DNA from: Rhodanobacter denitrificans
GTDB taxonomy: Bacteria > Pseudomonadota > Gammaproteobacteria > Xanthomonadales > Rhodanobacteraceae
Direction: 5' to 3'
Length of the DNA stretch: 64,000 nt
NCBI RefSeq assembly: GCF_000230695.2
Contig: NC_020541.1
Span: 3,534,001-3,598,000, forward strand
The notes under the pieces were generated by a model that did no database searches, had not been told where the DNA came from, and was given only the letters and a program-made list of their open reading frames with translations. Below are positions 27,865 through 37,383 of the stretch, one piece after another (positions within the stretch are counted from its first letter, which is position 1; every line of letters begins with the position of its first letter). Made by a program: the position numbers and the translations under genes.

Positions 27865-28995
27865 ATGCTCGACTACGCCACGCTGCGGGTGATCTGGTGG
27901 GCCTTGCTCGGCACGCTGCTGATCGGTTTCGCGATCATGGACGGCTTCGACTTCGGCGTCGCCGGCCTGCTGAAGGTACTCGGCCGCGACAACGAGGAAC
28001 GGCAGGTGCTGCTGGAAGGCATCGAGCCGACCTGGGAAGGCAACCAGGTGTGGTTCATCCTGGCCGGCGGCGCCACCTTCGCGGCGTGGCCGACGCTTTA
28101 CGCGGTGTCGTTTTCCGGCATGTATTTCGCCATCGCGCTGGTGCTGCTGGCCTTCATCCTGCGCCCGGTCGGCTTCAACTTCCGCGGCAAGATCCGTGAC
28201 CCGCGCTGGGCCTCGCTATGGGACTGGGTGCTGACCGGTTCCGGACTGGCGGTGATGCTGCTGGCCGGCGTCGCCTTCGGCAACCTGTTCCTCGGCCTGC
28301 CGTTCCGCTTCGACGACGACCTGCGCATGAGCTGGCTCGGCGGCTTGCTCGACCTGCTGCATCCGTTCGCGCTGCTGTGCGGGTTGGTCTCGCTCGCCAT
28401 GCTGCTGGCGCACGGGGCGTGCTTCGCCGCGCTGAAGGCCGATCACGCGATCGCCGCCAGGGCGGTGACGATCGCACGCTGGACGACGCTGCTCTTTGCC
28501 GTGCTGTACGTGTCGGCCGGCATGTGGCTGGCCTGGGGCATTCCCGGCTACGCGACCGTCGGGCCGGTGGCGACCGAAGGCGTTTCCAATCCGCTGTACA
28601 AGCAGGTCGCGGTCGGCGGCAGCTGGTTTGCCGGCTACCTGCAGTACCCGTGGTTCTGGGCTGCGCCGACGCTGGCGCTGGCCGCGGCGGTCGGCGTGCA
28701 GGCGCTGGTCGGTCGGCGCGGGGTGAGCGGCTTCATCGCCAGCAGCCTGATGGTTGGCGGCACGATCGCCTCGGCCGGCTTCGCGCTGTTTCCGTTCCTG
28801 CTGCCGTCCAGCCTCGACCCGCGCTCCAGCCTCACCGTGTGGGACGCGTCGTCGAGCCGCGGCACGCTGCAGCTGATGCTGGTGGCTACCCTGGTACTGC
28901 TGCCGGTGGTGATCCTCTACACCGGCTGGGTGTACCGGGTGATGCGCGGACGGGTCACGCTGGAGCAGGTGCGCAAGGCGCACGGCGGCTATTGA
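27865..28995 (+). CDS. cydB: Cytochrome bd ubiquinol oxidase subunit II
   Basis: 376-aa hydrophobic subunit with about eight membrane segments that pairs with CydA. N-terminal [20 protein letters not shown], then DFGVAGL, and [19 protein letters not shown] with FAAWPTLYA are the family signature. It starts ten bases after the cydA stop with a GAGG ribosome site. Confidence 0.97.
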   Translation: MLDYATLRVIWWALLGTLLIGFAIMDGFDFGVAGLLKVLGRDNEERQVLLEGIEPTWEGNQVWFILAGGATFAAWPTLYAVSFSGMYFAIALVLLAFILRPVGFNFRGKIRDPRWASLWDWVLTGSGLAVMLLAGVAFGNLFLGLPFRFDDDLRMSWLGGLLDLLHPFALLCGLVSLAMLLAHGACFAALKADHAIAARAVTIARWTTLLFAVLYVSAGMWLAWGIPGYATVGPVATEGVSNPLYKQVAVGGSWFAGYLQYPWFWAAPTLALAAAVGVQALVGRRGVSGFIASSLMVGGTIASAGFALFPFLLPSSLDPRSSLTVWDASSSRGTLQLMLVATLVLLPVVILYTGWVYRVMRGRVTLEQVRKAHGGY

Positions 28996-28999
28996 ATGG

Positions 29000-29074
29000 G
29001 CAGGAGTGCAGCCCGCGCGCAATGGCTTCTGGCCATGTTCACGAAGAGCCATCGCGCACAGGGTGCGCTCCTGC
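29000..29074. repeat. Paired GTAG-type REP palindromes between cydB and cydX
   Basis: Left arm GCAGGAGTGCAGCCCGCGCG (29000-29019) and right arm ending CAGGGTGCGCTCCTGC (29059-29074) are inverted copies of the same element seen at 10228-10302. They fill the only gap inside the cyd operon and could stabilise the upstream mRNA. Confidence 0.75.
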
Positions 29075-29099
29075 ACAACGAACGGGAGGTGATCTGACC

Positions 29100-29240
29100 A
29101 TGTGGTATTTCTCGTGGATTCTCGGGCTGGGCCTGGCCTGCGCCTTCGCGATCCTCAACGCGATGTGGTACGAGGTGCACGCCACCGACGAGGCGAACCG
29201 CCTGCGCGAGGATTCCGAACTGTCGGACGCGTTGACCTAG
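29100..29240 (+). CDS. cydX: Cytochrome bd small subunit CydX
   Basis: 46-aa membrane peptide starting MWYFSWILGLGLACAFAI, almost the E. coli CydX N-terminus, with one membrane helix and a polar tail. CydX stabilises the oxidase hemes. A GGGAGG ribosome site lies upstream. It ends in the terminator shared with convergent pepP. Confidence 0.93.
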   Translation: MWYFSWILGLGLACAFAILNAMWYEVHATDEANRLREDSELSDALT

Positions 29241-29268
29241 GGACGCCCTGAACGGGCCAGGGCGCCCC
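29240..29268. terminator. Hairpin between cydX and pepP
   Basis: An 11-bp stem with one mismatch (GGGACGCCCTG with CAGGGCGCCCC) touches both stop codons. It lacks a T-run, so efficiency is uncertain. Confidence 0.5.
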
Positions 29269-30608
29269 TAGCGCCCGGCCAGCAGTGCCTCGATCGCCTC
29301 GGCCTCTTTCGGCATCGCGGCGGAGAGCACCTCGTTGCCGTCGCGGGTCACCGCCACGTCATCCTCGATGCGGATGCCGATGCCGCGCCAGCGCTCGGCC
29401 ACCGAGCGGTCGTCCGGCGGCACGTACAGGCCCGGCTCCACCGTCAGCACCATGTCCGCCTCGAGCAGGCGCGAATCGCCGCCGACCCGGTAGTCGCCGA
29501 CGTCGTGCACGTCCAGCCCCAGCCAATGGCCGGTCTTGGCCGGGAAGTAGCGCCGGTAGCTGCCGTCGGCGATCGCCGCGTCGGCATCACCCTTGAGCAG
29601 GCCCAGCTCGCACAGCCCGGCGGTCAGCACGCGCACCGCCGCCGTGTGCGCGGCACCGAACGGCCGTCCCGGGCGCACCTCGTCGATCGCCGCCAGCTGC
29701 GCGGCCAGCACCACTTCATACAACGCGCGCTGCTCGCGGCTGTAGCGGCCGCCGACCGGGAACGTGCGGCTGACGTCGGACGCATAGCAGTCCAGTTCGG
29801 CGCCGGCGTCGACCAGCAGCAGCTCGCCGTCGCGCAAGGCGGCGCGGTTGCTCTGGTAGTGCATCACGCAGGCGTTTGCGCCGCCGGCGACGATCGGCGG
29901 GAACGCCGGCACCGCGCCCTGGCCACGCACCACGCGCAGCAGCTCGGCCTCGACCTCGTACTCGTGGCGGCCCGGCGTGGCAATCCGCATCGCGGCGAGG
30001 TGCGCGTCCACCGCGATCGCCGCGGAGGCGCGCATCAGCTTCAGTTCGGCGCGCGACTTGTACAGGCGCAGGTCGTGCAGCAGGTGGCCGAGCGCCACGA
30101 ACTCCTTCGGCACCACGCCGCCGCCGCGCAACTGGCGCAGGCGGCGCATCCATCCAAGCAGTTGCGCGTCGAACTCCGGCTCGCGGCCGAAGTGGCAGTA
30201 CACCCGGCCGCGGCCCTCGATCATGCCGGGCAGGATGTCGTCGATGTCCTCGATCGGGAACGCGTCGTCCAGCCCGAAGTCGGCCACCGCCCGCTCGGTG
30301 CCGATCGACGGCCCGTGCCAGCGTTCGCGCGCCGGGTCGTGTTCGCGGCAGAACAGCACCGCCTCGCCATGGCGGCGCCCCGGCAGCAGCGCCAGCACCG
30401 CGTCGGATTCCGGAAAACCGGCCAGGTAATGGAAGTCCGAATCCTGCCGGTACGGCCATGCCGCGTCGGCGTTGCGCATGCGTTCGGGCGCGGCGGCGAC
30501 CAGCAGCACCGCGTCCTCGCCCGCCATCTGCATCAGCTGGCGCCGGCGTCGCGCGAATTCGTCCGGGCCGATCGCCAGCGCGGCCAGCTTCGGGGCGCTC
30601 GGGATCAA
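29268..30608 (-). CDS. pepP: Xaa-Pro aminopeptidase (aminopeptidase P)
   Basis: 446-aa M24 enzyme that removes N-terminal residues preceding proline. The N-terminal domain (EFARRRRQLMQMAG, YRQDSDFHYLAGFPE) is followed by the pita-bread catalytic domain with metal ligands in LVDAGAELDCYASDVSRTF, TGHWLGLDVHD, TVEPGLYV and GIRIEDDV. The start is inferred as TTG at 30608, overlapping the ygfB stop (TTGA). It gives the family length, and no ATG or GTG lies upstream of the conserved domain after the ygfB stop. Confidence 0.93.
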   Translation of the reverse strand: MIPSAPKLAALAIGPDEFARRRRQLMQMAGEDAVLLVAAAPERMRNADAAWPYRQDSDFHYLAGFPESDAVLALLPGRRHGEAVLFCREHDPARERWHGPSIGTERAVADFGLDDAFPIEDIDDILPGMIEGRGRVYCHFGREPEFDAQLLGWMRRLRQLRGGGVVPKEFVALGHLLHDLRLYKSRAELKLMRASAAIAVDAHLAAMRIATPGRHEYEVEAELLRVVRGQGAVPAFPPIVAGGANACVMHYQSNRAALRDGELLLVDAGAELDCYASDVSRTFPVGGRYSREQRALYEVVLAAQLAAIDEVRPGRPFGAAHTAAVRVLTAGLCELGLLKGDADAAIADGSYRRYFPAKTGHWLGLDVHDVGDYRVGGDSRLLEADMVLTVEPGLYVPPDDRSVAERWRGIGIRIEDDVAVTRDGNEVLSAAMPKEAEAIEALLAGR

Positions 30609-31168
30609 TGCACGCTGCCGCTGGCGGACGGGTCGGGTGCAGCACACTCGGCAAACAGCAGCATCGCGGCGACGCGCACGAACTCCTGCACCTCGATCAG
30701 CGCGTCCTCGTCTTCGTCCTCGCTGCCGAAATCGAACGAGGACGCGGCGATCGTGCCGAGGTCGCGCAGCACTTCCTGCGCCTCGTCCGACAGCTGCGCA
30801 TGCGCCGCCGTGCCGGCCAACCCGAAGCCGCCGAGGAAGCCGCGGCACCAGTCGACCGTCGCCTCGGCCCGCTCGGCCAGCGGGCGGTCGTCCTCCGGCA
30901 GCAGCGGCTCGAAGCCCAGCTCGGCATCGGCCAGTTCGGTTTCGCTCTGCCGCGCCAGCCGGCCGAGCAGGGCCAGATCGTCCGCACCGATGTCGGTCGC
31001 CTCGCCGTCGAGCTGCAGCGCGGCCAGTACCGAGCTGCCGTGCAGCGAGCCGCCGCCGGCCAGATAGCCGCACAACGAGCCGTGCAGTTCGCTGGCCGTG
31101 GTGCCCAGGCGCAGGCGCCTGAGCAGCGCGTCGATGTCGTCGTGGCCCACAAGCCCGGGTGCCGTCAT
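30605..31168 (-). CDS. ygfB: UPF0149/YgfB family protein
   Basis: 187-aa protein of the YecA/YgfB (UPF0149) family. Seen: ELHGSLCGYLAGGG near the start, WCRGFLGGFGLAG mid-protein, and an acidic C-terminal part. Related YgfB in Pseudomonas aeruginosa is linked to control of AmpC-type beta-lactamase expression, but a role here is unknown. The ygfB-pepP order is conserved in gammaproteobacteria. It is divergent from the ZapB-like gene. Confidence 0.92.
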   Translation of the reverse strand: MTAPGLVGHDDIDALLRRLRLGTTASELHGSLCGYLAGGGSLHGSSVLAALQLDGEATDIGADDLALLGRLARQSETELADAELGFEPLLPEDDRPLAERAEATVDWCRGFLGGFGLAGTAAHAQLSDEAQEVLRDLGTIAASSFDFGSEDEDEDALIEVQEFVRVAAMLLFAECAAPDPSASGSVH

Positions 31169-31265
31169 GGCGGTGCTCCGTCAGGTAATGGCCGCCAGTT
31201 TAATGCAGTCGCCGGGGCCGTCATCGCGGCTGTCGCGGGCGAGCTGTTTTCCGTCGGCGTCCTGT

Positions 31266-31271
31266 TATAGT
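31266..31271 (+). promoter_or_regulatory. -10 box close to the start of the 31279 gene (possible leaderless mRNA)
   Basis: TATAGT ends seven bases before the ATG at 31279, which puts transcription start at or next to the start codon. No ribosome site lies between. The -35 is weak. Confidence 0.4.
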
Positions 31272-31278
31272 TTCGTGC

Positions 31279-31518
31279 ATGAGTACGCCCGAGCCCATCC
31301 AGCCCGATCCGGTCCATCAGGAATTGGCCGCCCTGGCCCAGCAGCTTGACCGGCTGCTGGACACGGTGCACCGGCTCAGCGAGGAAAACCGCAGCCTGCG
31401 CCAGAGCCAGGAGCAGCTGTCCGGCGAGCGCGCGGGCCTGCTGGCCCGCAACGAGCAGGCCCGCAGCCGCGTCGAGGCGATGATCCAGCGGCTCAAATCG
31501 CTTGAAAGCAACGGCTGA
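31279..31518 (+). CDS. TIGR02449-type ZapB-like coiled-coil protein
   Basis: 79-aa almost entirely coiled-coil protein with heptads from about residue 13 (LAALAQQLDRLLDTVHRLSE). This family precedes zapA in many gammaproteobacteria and resembles ZapB, which bundles with ZapA at the Z-ring. zapA starts eight bases after its stop. Confidence 0.85.
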   Translation: MSTPEPIQPDPVHQELAALAQQLDRLLDTVHRLSEENRSLRQSQEQLSGERAGLLARNEQARSRVEAMIQRLKSLESNG

Positions 31519-31526
31519 TAGAACCC

Positions 31527-31835
31527 ATGTCCAGCAGTGAACCGGTCGCGCTGCGACTGATCGACCGAGAATTCCTGATTGCCTGCGCGCCGGAAGAGCG
31601 CGACGGCCTGCTCGAGGCCGCCGGCTTCCTCGACCGCAAGATGCGCGAACTGCGCGCGAACGCGAAGGCACCCAGTTTCGAGCGGCTGGCGGTGCTCACC
31701 GCGATCAGCGTGGCGCACGAGTTCCTCAGCCTGCGCAAGCAGCACGACTACCAGGAGCAGCGACTCAGCGACGGCCTCGCCGCGCTGCGGAACAAGCTCG
31801 ATGCCGCGCTCGACAGCGAGCCGGCCAAGCGCTAG
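31527..31835 (+). CDS. zapA: Cell division protein ZapA
   Basis: 102-aa ZapA: an N-terminal globular part (VALRLIDREFLIACAPEERDGL, the conserved DREF/ACP region) and a C-terminal helix for tetramer formation. It cross-links FtsZ filaments. The gene order zapA-6S RNA-fau is a classic gammaproteobacterial arrangement. Confidence 0.95.
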   Translation: MSSSEPVALRLIDREFLIACAPEERDGLLEAAGFLDRKMRELRANAKAPSFERLAVLTAISVAHEFLSLRKQHDYQEQRLSDGLAALRNKLDAALDSEPAKR

Positions 31836-31874
31836 AAACGGCGCGTCCGGCGAACCGCGAGCGGTCCCCGGCAG

Positions 31875-31903
31875 TGGCACATTCGCGATCAAGCGCCTAG
31901 AAT
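31875..31903 (+). promoter_or_regulatory. Promoter of 6S RNA
   Basis: TGGCAC, 17-base spacer, TAGAAT, placing the start near 31910, just ahead of the RNA. Confidence 0.55.
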
Positions 31904-31909
31904 CGTCCC

Positions 31910-32096
31910 CGGCGTTTTCTGCGATGTGCGCCAGCACACTCTTACATTTGCCTTGTTCCTAAATACGGCCCCGGGTCGGCTTCACATCGGCTGTTGTGCA
32001 TGTCCGCCACGTGCGGAAAGCCTTGAGGCCATGTAGCTCTCCCACCTGATCCATCGTGGATCAAGGTCGTTCGGTGGGCAGCGGCATCGCGGTGAC
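31910..32096 (+). ncRNA. ssrS: 6S RNA
   Basis: About 187 bases between zapA and fau, the conserved ssrS location. The 5' end (TTTCTGCGATGTGCGCC) and 3' end (GGCATCGCGGTGACGCC) pair through GCGATG/CATCGC to form a closing stem. The centre can form a long interrupted helix, as in 6S RNA, which mimics an open promoter and binds sigma70 RNA polymerase. Ends are approximate. Confidence 0.75.
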
Positions 32097-32163
32097 GCCA
32101 CTCATTCCCCGCCCCGTTCGTCCCGCGACGAACGGGGCGAACTACGACGGAGTTGCGCGAAAC

Positions 32164-32765
32164 GTGGACGCCACCGCCCGACGACGCGAGCTTCGCCAGC
32201 GCCTGGCCGATCAGCGTCGCGCCCTGCCACCGAGCGCACGCATCGCCGCCGCCCAGGGCCTGCGCCGCAGCCTTGAACAGCTCCCCGAATACCTCACCGA
32301 CACACGCGTGGCCGGCTACTGGGCCAGCCACGGCGAGTTGCCGCTGAACCTGGCGATCGCGCCGCTGGCCGGCCGCGGCCAGCAGTTCCTGCTGCCGGTG
32401 ATCGGCGCGGGCAAGCATTTGCGCTTCGCGCCGTGGCAAGCCGGCGACGACGTGCAGCCGAACCGCTACGGCATCCCCGAGCCGGCCGCGCCGACCGAAC
32501 TGCTGGAACCGTTCCAGCTCGACCTGGTGTTCGTGCCGCTGCTCGGCTTCGACCGCCGCGGCAACCGTCTCGGCCACGGCGGCGGCTATTACGACCGCAG
32601 CTTCGCCTTCCTCAACGAGCAGGTGCGCCCGACCGAACCGTTGCTGGTCGGCGTCGGTTACGCGTTCCAGGAACTGCCGCAGGTCGAGGAGGAAGCGTGG
32701 GACGTGCCGCTCGACTTCATCGCCACCGAGCGCGAGCTGATCGACTGCCACCCGGAAGCAAACGC

Positions 32766-32769
<4 letters not shown>
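32164..32769 (+). CDS. fau: 5-formyltetrahydrofolate cyclo-ligase
   Basis: 201-aa enzyme that converts 5-formyl-THF to methenyl-THF using ATP. The signature RLGHGGGYYDRSFAF and the N-terminal RRELRQRLADQRRALP are clear. The start is inferred as GTG at 32164; a longer in-frame reading would run back into the 6S RNA. Its end overlaps the EVE gene in an ATGA. Confidence 0.92.
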
Positions 32770-33218
<449 letters not shown>

Positions 33219-33252
33219 GCGCGAGCCGACCACCCTCCACCGGAATCCACCG

Positions 33253-33897
33253 ATGAGCAACGCCAACGAAAAACGCCAGGCCGGCGAAGCCGCGATCCGC
33301 TACGTCGAGGACGGCGCCATCGTCGGCGTCGGCACCGGCTCCACCGTGGCGTTCTTCATCGACGCGCTGGCCGACCTGAAGCAGCGCATCCAGGGCGCGG
33401 TGTCCAGCTCGGAGCAGTCCACCGCGCAGCTGAAGAAGCTCGGCATCCCGGTGCTCGACCTCAACGCCACCGGCCCGCTGACGCTCTATGTCGACGGCGC
33501 CGACGAGTGCGACCCGTACAAGCGCCTGATCAAGGGCGGCGGCGCCGCGCTGACGCGCGAGAAGATCGTCGCCGCGGCGAGCGAAAAGTTCGTCTGCATC
33601 ATCGACTCCAGCAAGCGGGTCGAGCTGCTCGGCAAGTTCCCGGTGCCGATCGAGGTGATCCCGATGGCGCGCAGCCTGATCGGCCGCGAGATCGTCAAGC
33701 GCGGCGGCCACCCGGTATGGCGCGACGGCGTGGTCACCGACAACGGCAACTGGATCATCGACGTGCACGGCTGGCAGATCGTCGACCCGGCCGCGCTGGA
33801 AAGCGAGCTGAACCAGCTGCCCGGCATCGTCACCGTCGGCCTGTTCGCGCGGCGTCCGGCGGACGTGGTGCTGATCGGCGACCAGTTGATGGGCTGA
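33253..33897 (+). CDS. rpiA: Ribose-5-phosphate isomerase A
   Basis: 214-aa RpiA interconverting ribose-5-P and ribulose-5-P. Key blocks: [16 protein letters not shown] (phosphate loop), [26 protein letters not shown] (catalytic Asp) and [15 protein letters not shown]. It follows the EVE gene by 34 bases on the same strand. Confidence 0.97.
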   Translation: MSNANEKRQAGEAAIRYVEDGAIVGVGTGSTVAFFIDALADLKQRIQGAVSSSEQSTAQLKKLGIPVLDLNATGPLTLYVDGADECDPYKRLIKGGGAALTREKIVAAASEKFVCIIDSSKRVELLGKFPVPIEVIPMARSLIGREIVKRGGHPVWRDGVVTDNGNWIIDVHGWQIVDPAALESELNQLPGIVTVGLFARRPADVVLIGDQLMG

Positions 33898-33983
33898 CGG
33901 CGGCGGCGGGCGTCGCTCGCTCGGCGCAATCATCGCGCGTGCCTTGATTCGTGCGCGGTCCCGCCCTGGACCGCCTCAGCGGA

Positions 33984-35906
33984 TCACGCCGCGCCCGCCG
34001 GTTTTTCCGATTTGCCGAGCTTGATGTGGCGGCCCTTGAAGCGCGCCTCGCGCAGACGCCGCGCATGCGCAGCGAGAATGTCGCCCCGCGTGATGATGCC
34101 CACCAACCGATGCGGATCGTTCTTGCTCACCACCACCAGTCGCCCCACGCTCTCGGCGACCATGTGGTCGGCGGCCTCACGCAGTGAATGATCTTCGGTG
34201 ACCGCGATCGGCGGCCGCGTCAGCAACTCCCCCAGCGCCAGGGTGTAATGCCATTGCGGATCGAGCAGGCTGCGCCGGGTCAACACGCCTTGCACGCGGC
34301 CCTGTTCGTCCACCACCGGATAACCCTGATGCTGAGTATGCGAGGCCTCGTCGGCCAGCCAGCGCCGCACTTCGGCAAGCGTCTGCGTGGTTCGCAGGGT
34401 AGTCACATTGCGCGAACAGGCCGTGCCCACGCTGACCTGCTCCAGGTAGTCGGCGGCATATTCCGACGGCACCTTCACGCCGCGACGGGCGATTTTCTCG
34501 GTCATGATGGTGTTGCGCATGAGCAGGGCCGAGATCAGGTAGGCAGCGGTGCAGCCACCCAGCAGGGGCAGCAGGCTGGCTGGCTGACGCGTGGTTTCGA
34601 AGGCGAAGACCACCGCCGTCAGCAGCGCGCGCGACGAGCCGGCGAAAATGGCCGCCATGCCCACCAGCGCCGCGATGCGCGGGTCGATGCCGAAGCCCGG
34701 CAGAAAATGATTGATGCCGATGCCGATCACCGCACCCAGCGAACCGCCGATCATGAACAGCGGTGCCAGCGTACCGCCGGAGGTGCCGCTGCCAAGCGCG
34801 ATCACCCAGGAGACAAACTTCAATGCGCCAAAGCTGAGCAGCATGGTGAGACCGAAGTGGCCCTGTACAAGGGCGTCGATGTTGTCATAGCCCACGCCCA
34901 GGGTTCGCGGCTCGATCCAGCCGACGAAGCCGGCAACCAGCGCCCCCAATGCCGGCCACCACATCCAGTGAACCGGCAGTTTCTCGAACATGTCCTCAAC
35001 GCCGTAAACCGCCTTGGTCACCCACACCGAGGCGTAACCGACCAGACCACCGATCAGGACGAAGCTGATCAGCGCCCAACCTCCTGGCTGCAGCACGTCG
35101 GGCATGGGAAACACCGGCGCGGCGCCGTAGGTCGCATAGCGCACGCCAACTGCCGTCACCGCGGCCAAGGCCACCGGGATCAGCGAGCGTGGACGCAGTT
35201 CGAACAACAGCAACTCCACCGCCAGCACCAGCGATGCCACCGGTGCACCGAACACCGCCGCCATGCCGGCCGCCGCACCGGCAGCCAGCAGCACCTTGCG
35301 TTCGTTGGCGGTGACTCGCAGGAGCTGGCCAATCAGCGAACCCATGGCGCCGCCGGTGGAGATGATCGGCCCCTCGGCACCGAACGGGCCGCCGGTGCCA
35401 ATGGCAAATGCCGACGACAGCGGCTTCAACCAGGTGATCCGCGCCGGGATGTTGGATTCATTGGTGAGGATCTGCTCCATTGCCTCGGGAATGCCGTGCC
35501 CCTGGATTGCCCGCGAACCCCAGCGCGCCATGACGCCCGCAAGCAGGCCACCCACGACCGGAATCAGGATGACCCACGCCCCCAGCTGGTTGTCGGCCGG
35601 CGACAGCACGAACGAGCCCGTACGCGCATGCGGGCCGATTACGTCCGACACCCGACCGTAGAAGCACAGGTCGGTGATCAGGTTGATCGTGAGCATCAGC
35701 AGTTGCGCGACATAAGCCGCGACGACACCCAGAATCACCGCCAGTACGCTGATCAGCAGAATGCGGCGCGTGACCAGGGTGGATTTGCGCGGCATCCGCG
35801 CGGCATCCAGTGAAAGGCCCAGCGCAGGGGCAATCGGCAGTGCATCCGTGCTGCCTACCGTGCGCACATCGGTATGCTCCACGGGGGTGTCAGTGGCTGG
35901 CGTCAT
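33984..35906 (-). CDS. ClC-type chloride/proton antiporter with C-terminal CBS domains
   Basis: 640-aa ClC protein with about ten membrane segments (residues 45-480) and two cytosolic CBS domains (about 500-625). The anion-path motifs are GHGIP at 136-140, where E. coli ClcA has GSGIP, and GAEGP at 176-180 with the gating Glu178. The internal proton glutamate is kept (Glu236 in FELRP), so exchange rather than a plain channel is expected. The CBS pair suggests control by nucleotides or ionic strength. Monocistronic. Confidence 0.9.
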   Translation of the reverse strand: MTPATDTPVEHTDVRTVGSTDALPIAPALGLSLDAARMPRKSTLVTRRILLISVLAVILGVVAAYVAQLLMLTINLITDLCFYGRVSDVIGPHARTGSFVLSPADNQLGAWVILIPVVGGLLAGVMARWGSRAIQGHGIPEAMEQILTNESNIPARITWLKPLSSAFAIGTGGPFGAEGPIISTGGAMGSLIGQLLRVTANERKVLLAAGAAAGMAAVFGAPVASLVLAVELLLFELRPRSLIPVALAAVTAVGVRYATYGAAPVFPMPDVLQPGGWALISFVLIGGLVGYASVWVTKAVYGVEDMFEKLPVHWMWWPALGALVAGFVGWIEPRTLGVGYDNIDALVQGHFGLTMLLSFGALKFVSWVIALGSGTSGGTLAPLFMIGGSLGAVIGIGINHFLPGFGIDPRIAALVGMAAIFAGSSRALLTAVVFAFETTRQPASLLPLLGGCTAAYLISALLMRNTIMTEKIARRGVKVPSEYAADYLEQVSVGTACSRNVTTLRTTQTLAEVRRWLADEASHTQHQGYPVVDEQGRVQGVLTRRSLLDPQWHYTLALGELLTRPPIAVTEDHSLREAADHMVAESVGRLVVVSKNDPHRLVGIITRGDILAAHARRLREARFKGRHIKLGKSEKPAGAA

Positions 35907-36065
35907 GAAATCATCACGGGGGTGAAAACGGGGATTTTACTCTGGTGCACTGCAAAACCGAAGGGACGAAGTCCATGAATTTGCACGCAATATCTTGCTG
36001 CTTCGCGACAACGCCTCGGCTCGAAAGCGGTGACGCTCAGTCCCGGCGTGCTTTCGGCCGGAACG

Positions 36066-36090
36066 AAAAAGCCCGCCATGAGGCGGGCTT
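36066..36090 (-). terminator. Intrinsic terminator after tRNA-Gln
   Basis: 9-bp stem AAGCCCGCC/GGCGGGCTT with a 4-base loop, followed on the minus strand by TTTTTCG. It ends the rplM-rpsI-tRNA unit. Confidence 0.85.
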
Positions 36091-36137
36091 CTCGGCCGGA
36101 CCGCCACGCATCACTGCGGGTGTCGGCATCTGGATTT

Positions 36138-36212
36138 TGGCAGCCCCGGATGGATTCGAACCACCGAATGCCTGAGTCAGAGTCAGGTGCCTTACCGCTT
36201 GGCGACGGGGCT
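36138..36212 (-). tRNA. tRNA-Gln (CTG anticodon)
   Basis: 75 bases including an encoded CCA. The acceptor stem is AGCCCCG with CGGGGCT, discriminator G. The anticodon arm CCTGA-CTCTGAC-TCAGG gives anticodon CTG, reading CAG. The T arm GGTGG-TTCGAAT-CCATC contains a G-U pair. All stems close. It lies 12 bases after the rpsI stop on the same strand, so it is probably processed from the ribosomal-protein transcript. Confidence 0.93.
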
Positions 36213-36224
36213 AGGAAGCTTAGT

Positions 36225-36617
36225 TTAGCGCTTCGAGAACTGCGTGGCGCGACGCGCCTTGTGCAGACCGACCTTCTTGCGCTCGACCTCGCGGGCGTCG
36301 CGGGTCACGAAGCCAGCCTTGCGCAGCGGCGACTTCAGGCTTTCGTCATACTCGATCAGCGCGCGGGCGATGCCCAGGCGGATTGCACCAGCCTGGCCGG
36401 TGATGCCGCCGCCGGCGACCGTCACCTTGATGTCGAACTTGTCGGTGTTCTGGGTCAGTTCGAGCGGCTGGCGCACGATCATGCACGAGGTCTCGCGGCC
36501 GAAGAACTGTTCGAGCGACTTGCCGTTGACTTCGATCGCGCCCTTGCCCTTGCGCAGGAACACGCGGGCGGCGGAGGCCTTGCGGCGGCCGGTGCCGTAA
36601 TTCTGCTGGGTTGCCAT
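36225..36617 (-). CDS. rpsI: 30S ribosomal protein S9
   Basis: 130-aa S9 with N-terminal [18 protein letters not shown] and the C-terminal tail ending [11 protein letters not shown], which reaches the P-site tRNA. The start at 36617 matches the family; a Met two codons earlier is possible. It follows rplM by 10 bases. Confidence 0.98.
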   Translation of the reverse strand: MATQQNYGTGRRKASAARVFLRKGKGAIEVNGKSLEQFFGRETSCMIVRQPLELTQNTDKFDIKVTVAGGGITGQAGAIRLGIARALIEYDESLKSPLRKAGFVTRDAREVERKKVGLHKARRATQFSKR

Positions 36618-36627
36618 GCTCATTTCC

Positions 36628-37056
36628 TTAGATCTCCAGCGCCTGCGGCTGCTGTGCGGTATGCGGATGCTCGGCGCCGCCGTAGACCTTGAGCTTGCGA
36701 TACATCTCGCGGCCCAGCGGGTTCTTCGGCAGCATGCCCTTGACGGCGATCTCGATCACGCGCTCCGGGTAGGTCGCCAGCAGGTCCTTCAGGCTGGTGG
36801 TCTTCAGGTTGCCGACGTAACCGGTGAAGCGGTGGTACATCTTGTCGTCCAGCTTGGCGCCGGTGACCGCCACCTTCTGCGCGTTGATCACCACGATATA
36901 ATCGCCGGTGTCGCAGTGCGGGGTGTATTCCGGCTTGTGCTTGCCGCGCAGACGACGGGCGATTTCGGTCGACAGGCGACCGAGCGTCTTGTTCGTAGCG
37001 TCGACCACGAACCAGTCGCGCTTGACGTTGTCGGCATTGGCGCTAAACGTTTTCAT
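36628..37056 (-). CDS. rplM: 50S ribosomal protein L13
   Basis: 142-aa L13 ([51 protein letters not shown]). First gene of the rplM-rpsI-tRNA unit. In E. coli L13 can repress its own operon through the leader; the 78-base leader here could do the same, but no structure was proven. Confidence 0.98.
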   Translation of the reverse strand: MKTFSANADNVKRDWFVVDATNKTLGRLSTEIARRLRGKHKPEYTPHCDTGDYIVVINAQKVAVTGAKLDDKMYHRFTGYVGNLKTTSLKDLLATYPERVIEIAVKGMLPKNPLGREMYRKLKVYGGAEHPHTAQQPQALEI

Positions 37057-37133
37057 TTCAGAATACCTGTCTGCCGCCGTGAGGCGGTACGCATGATTCA
37101 GGAAAGCATGCTTCGGTGGAACAAAGGCGCGAG

Positions 37134-37163
37134 ATGATAGCGGAGCCGTCATCCACGGCGCAA
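37134..37163 (-). promoter_or_regulatory. Promoter of rplM-rpsI
   Basis: TTGCGC, 18-base spacer, TATCAT on the minus strand, giving a leader of about 70 bases. The rest of the 327-base gap to coq7 (37057-37383) shows no gene. Confidence 0.55.
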
Positions 37164-37383
37164 GCCTGCCGGTCGGCAAGCTGTGAGCTGGCAATGATAG
37201 CATGACCGGCAGGGTGCTTGAAAAGCCCCCAGCACGCGCCCGCTGGGCGTATCGCCGAGCTGGCTGCCCGAGGCGTCGGTGGCGGGTCTCTGCCACCGGT
37301 ATCGACGCACCGGGACTGGCCCCGGCACCTGCCGGCCTTGCCGGCCCAACAACTCGAACAGCTCCCCCGAACCAGGAAAGCCC

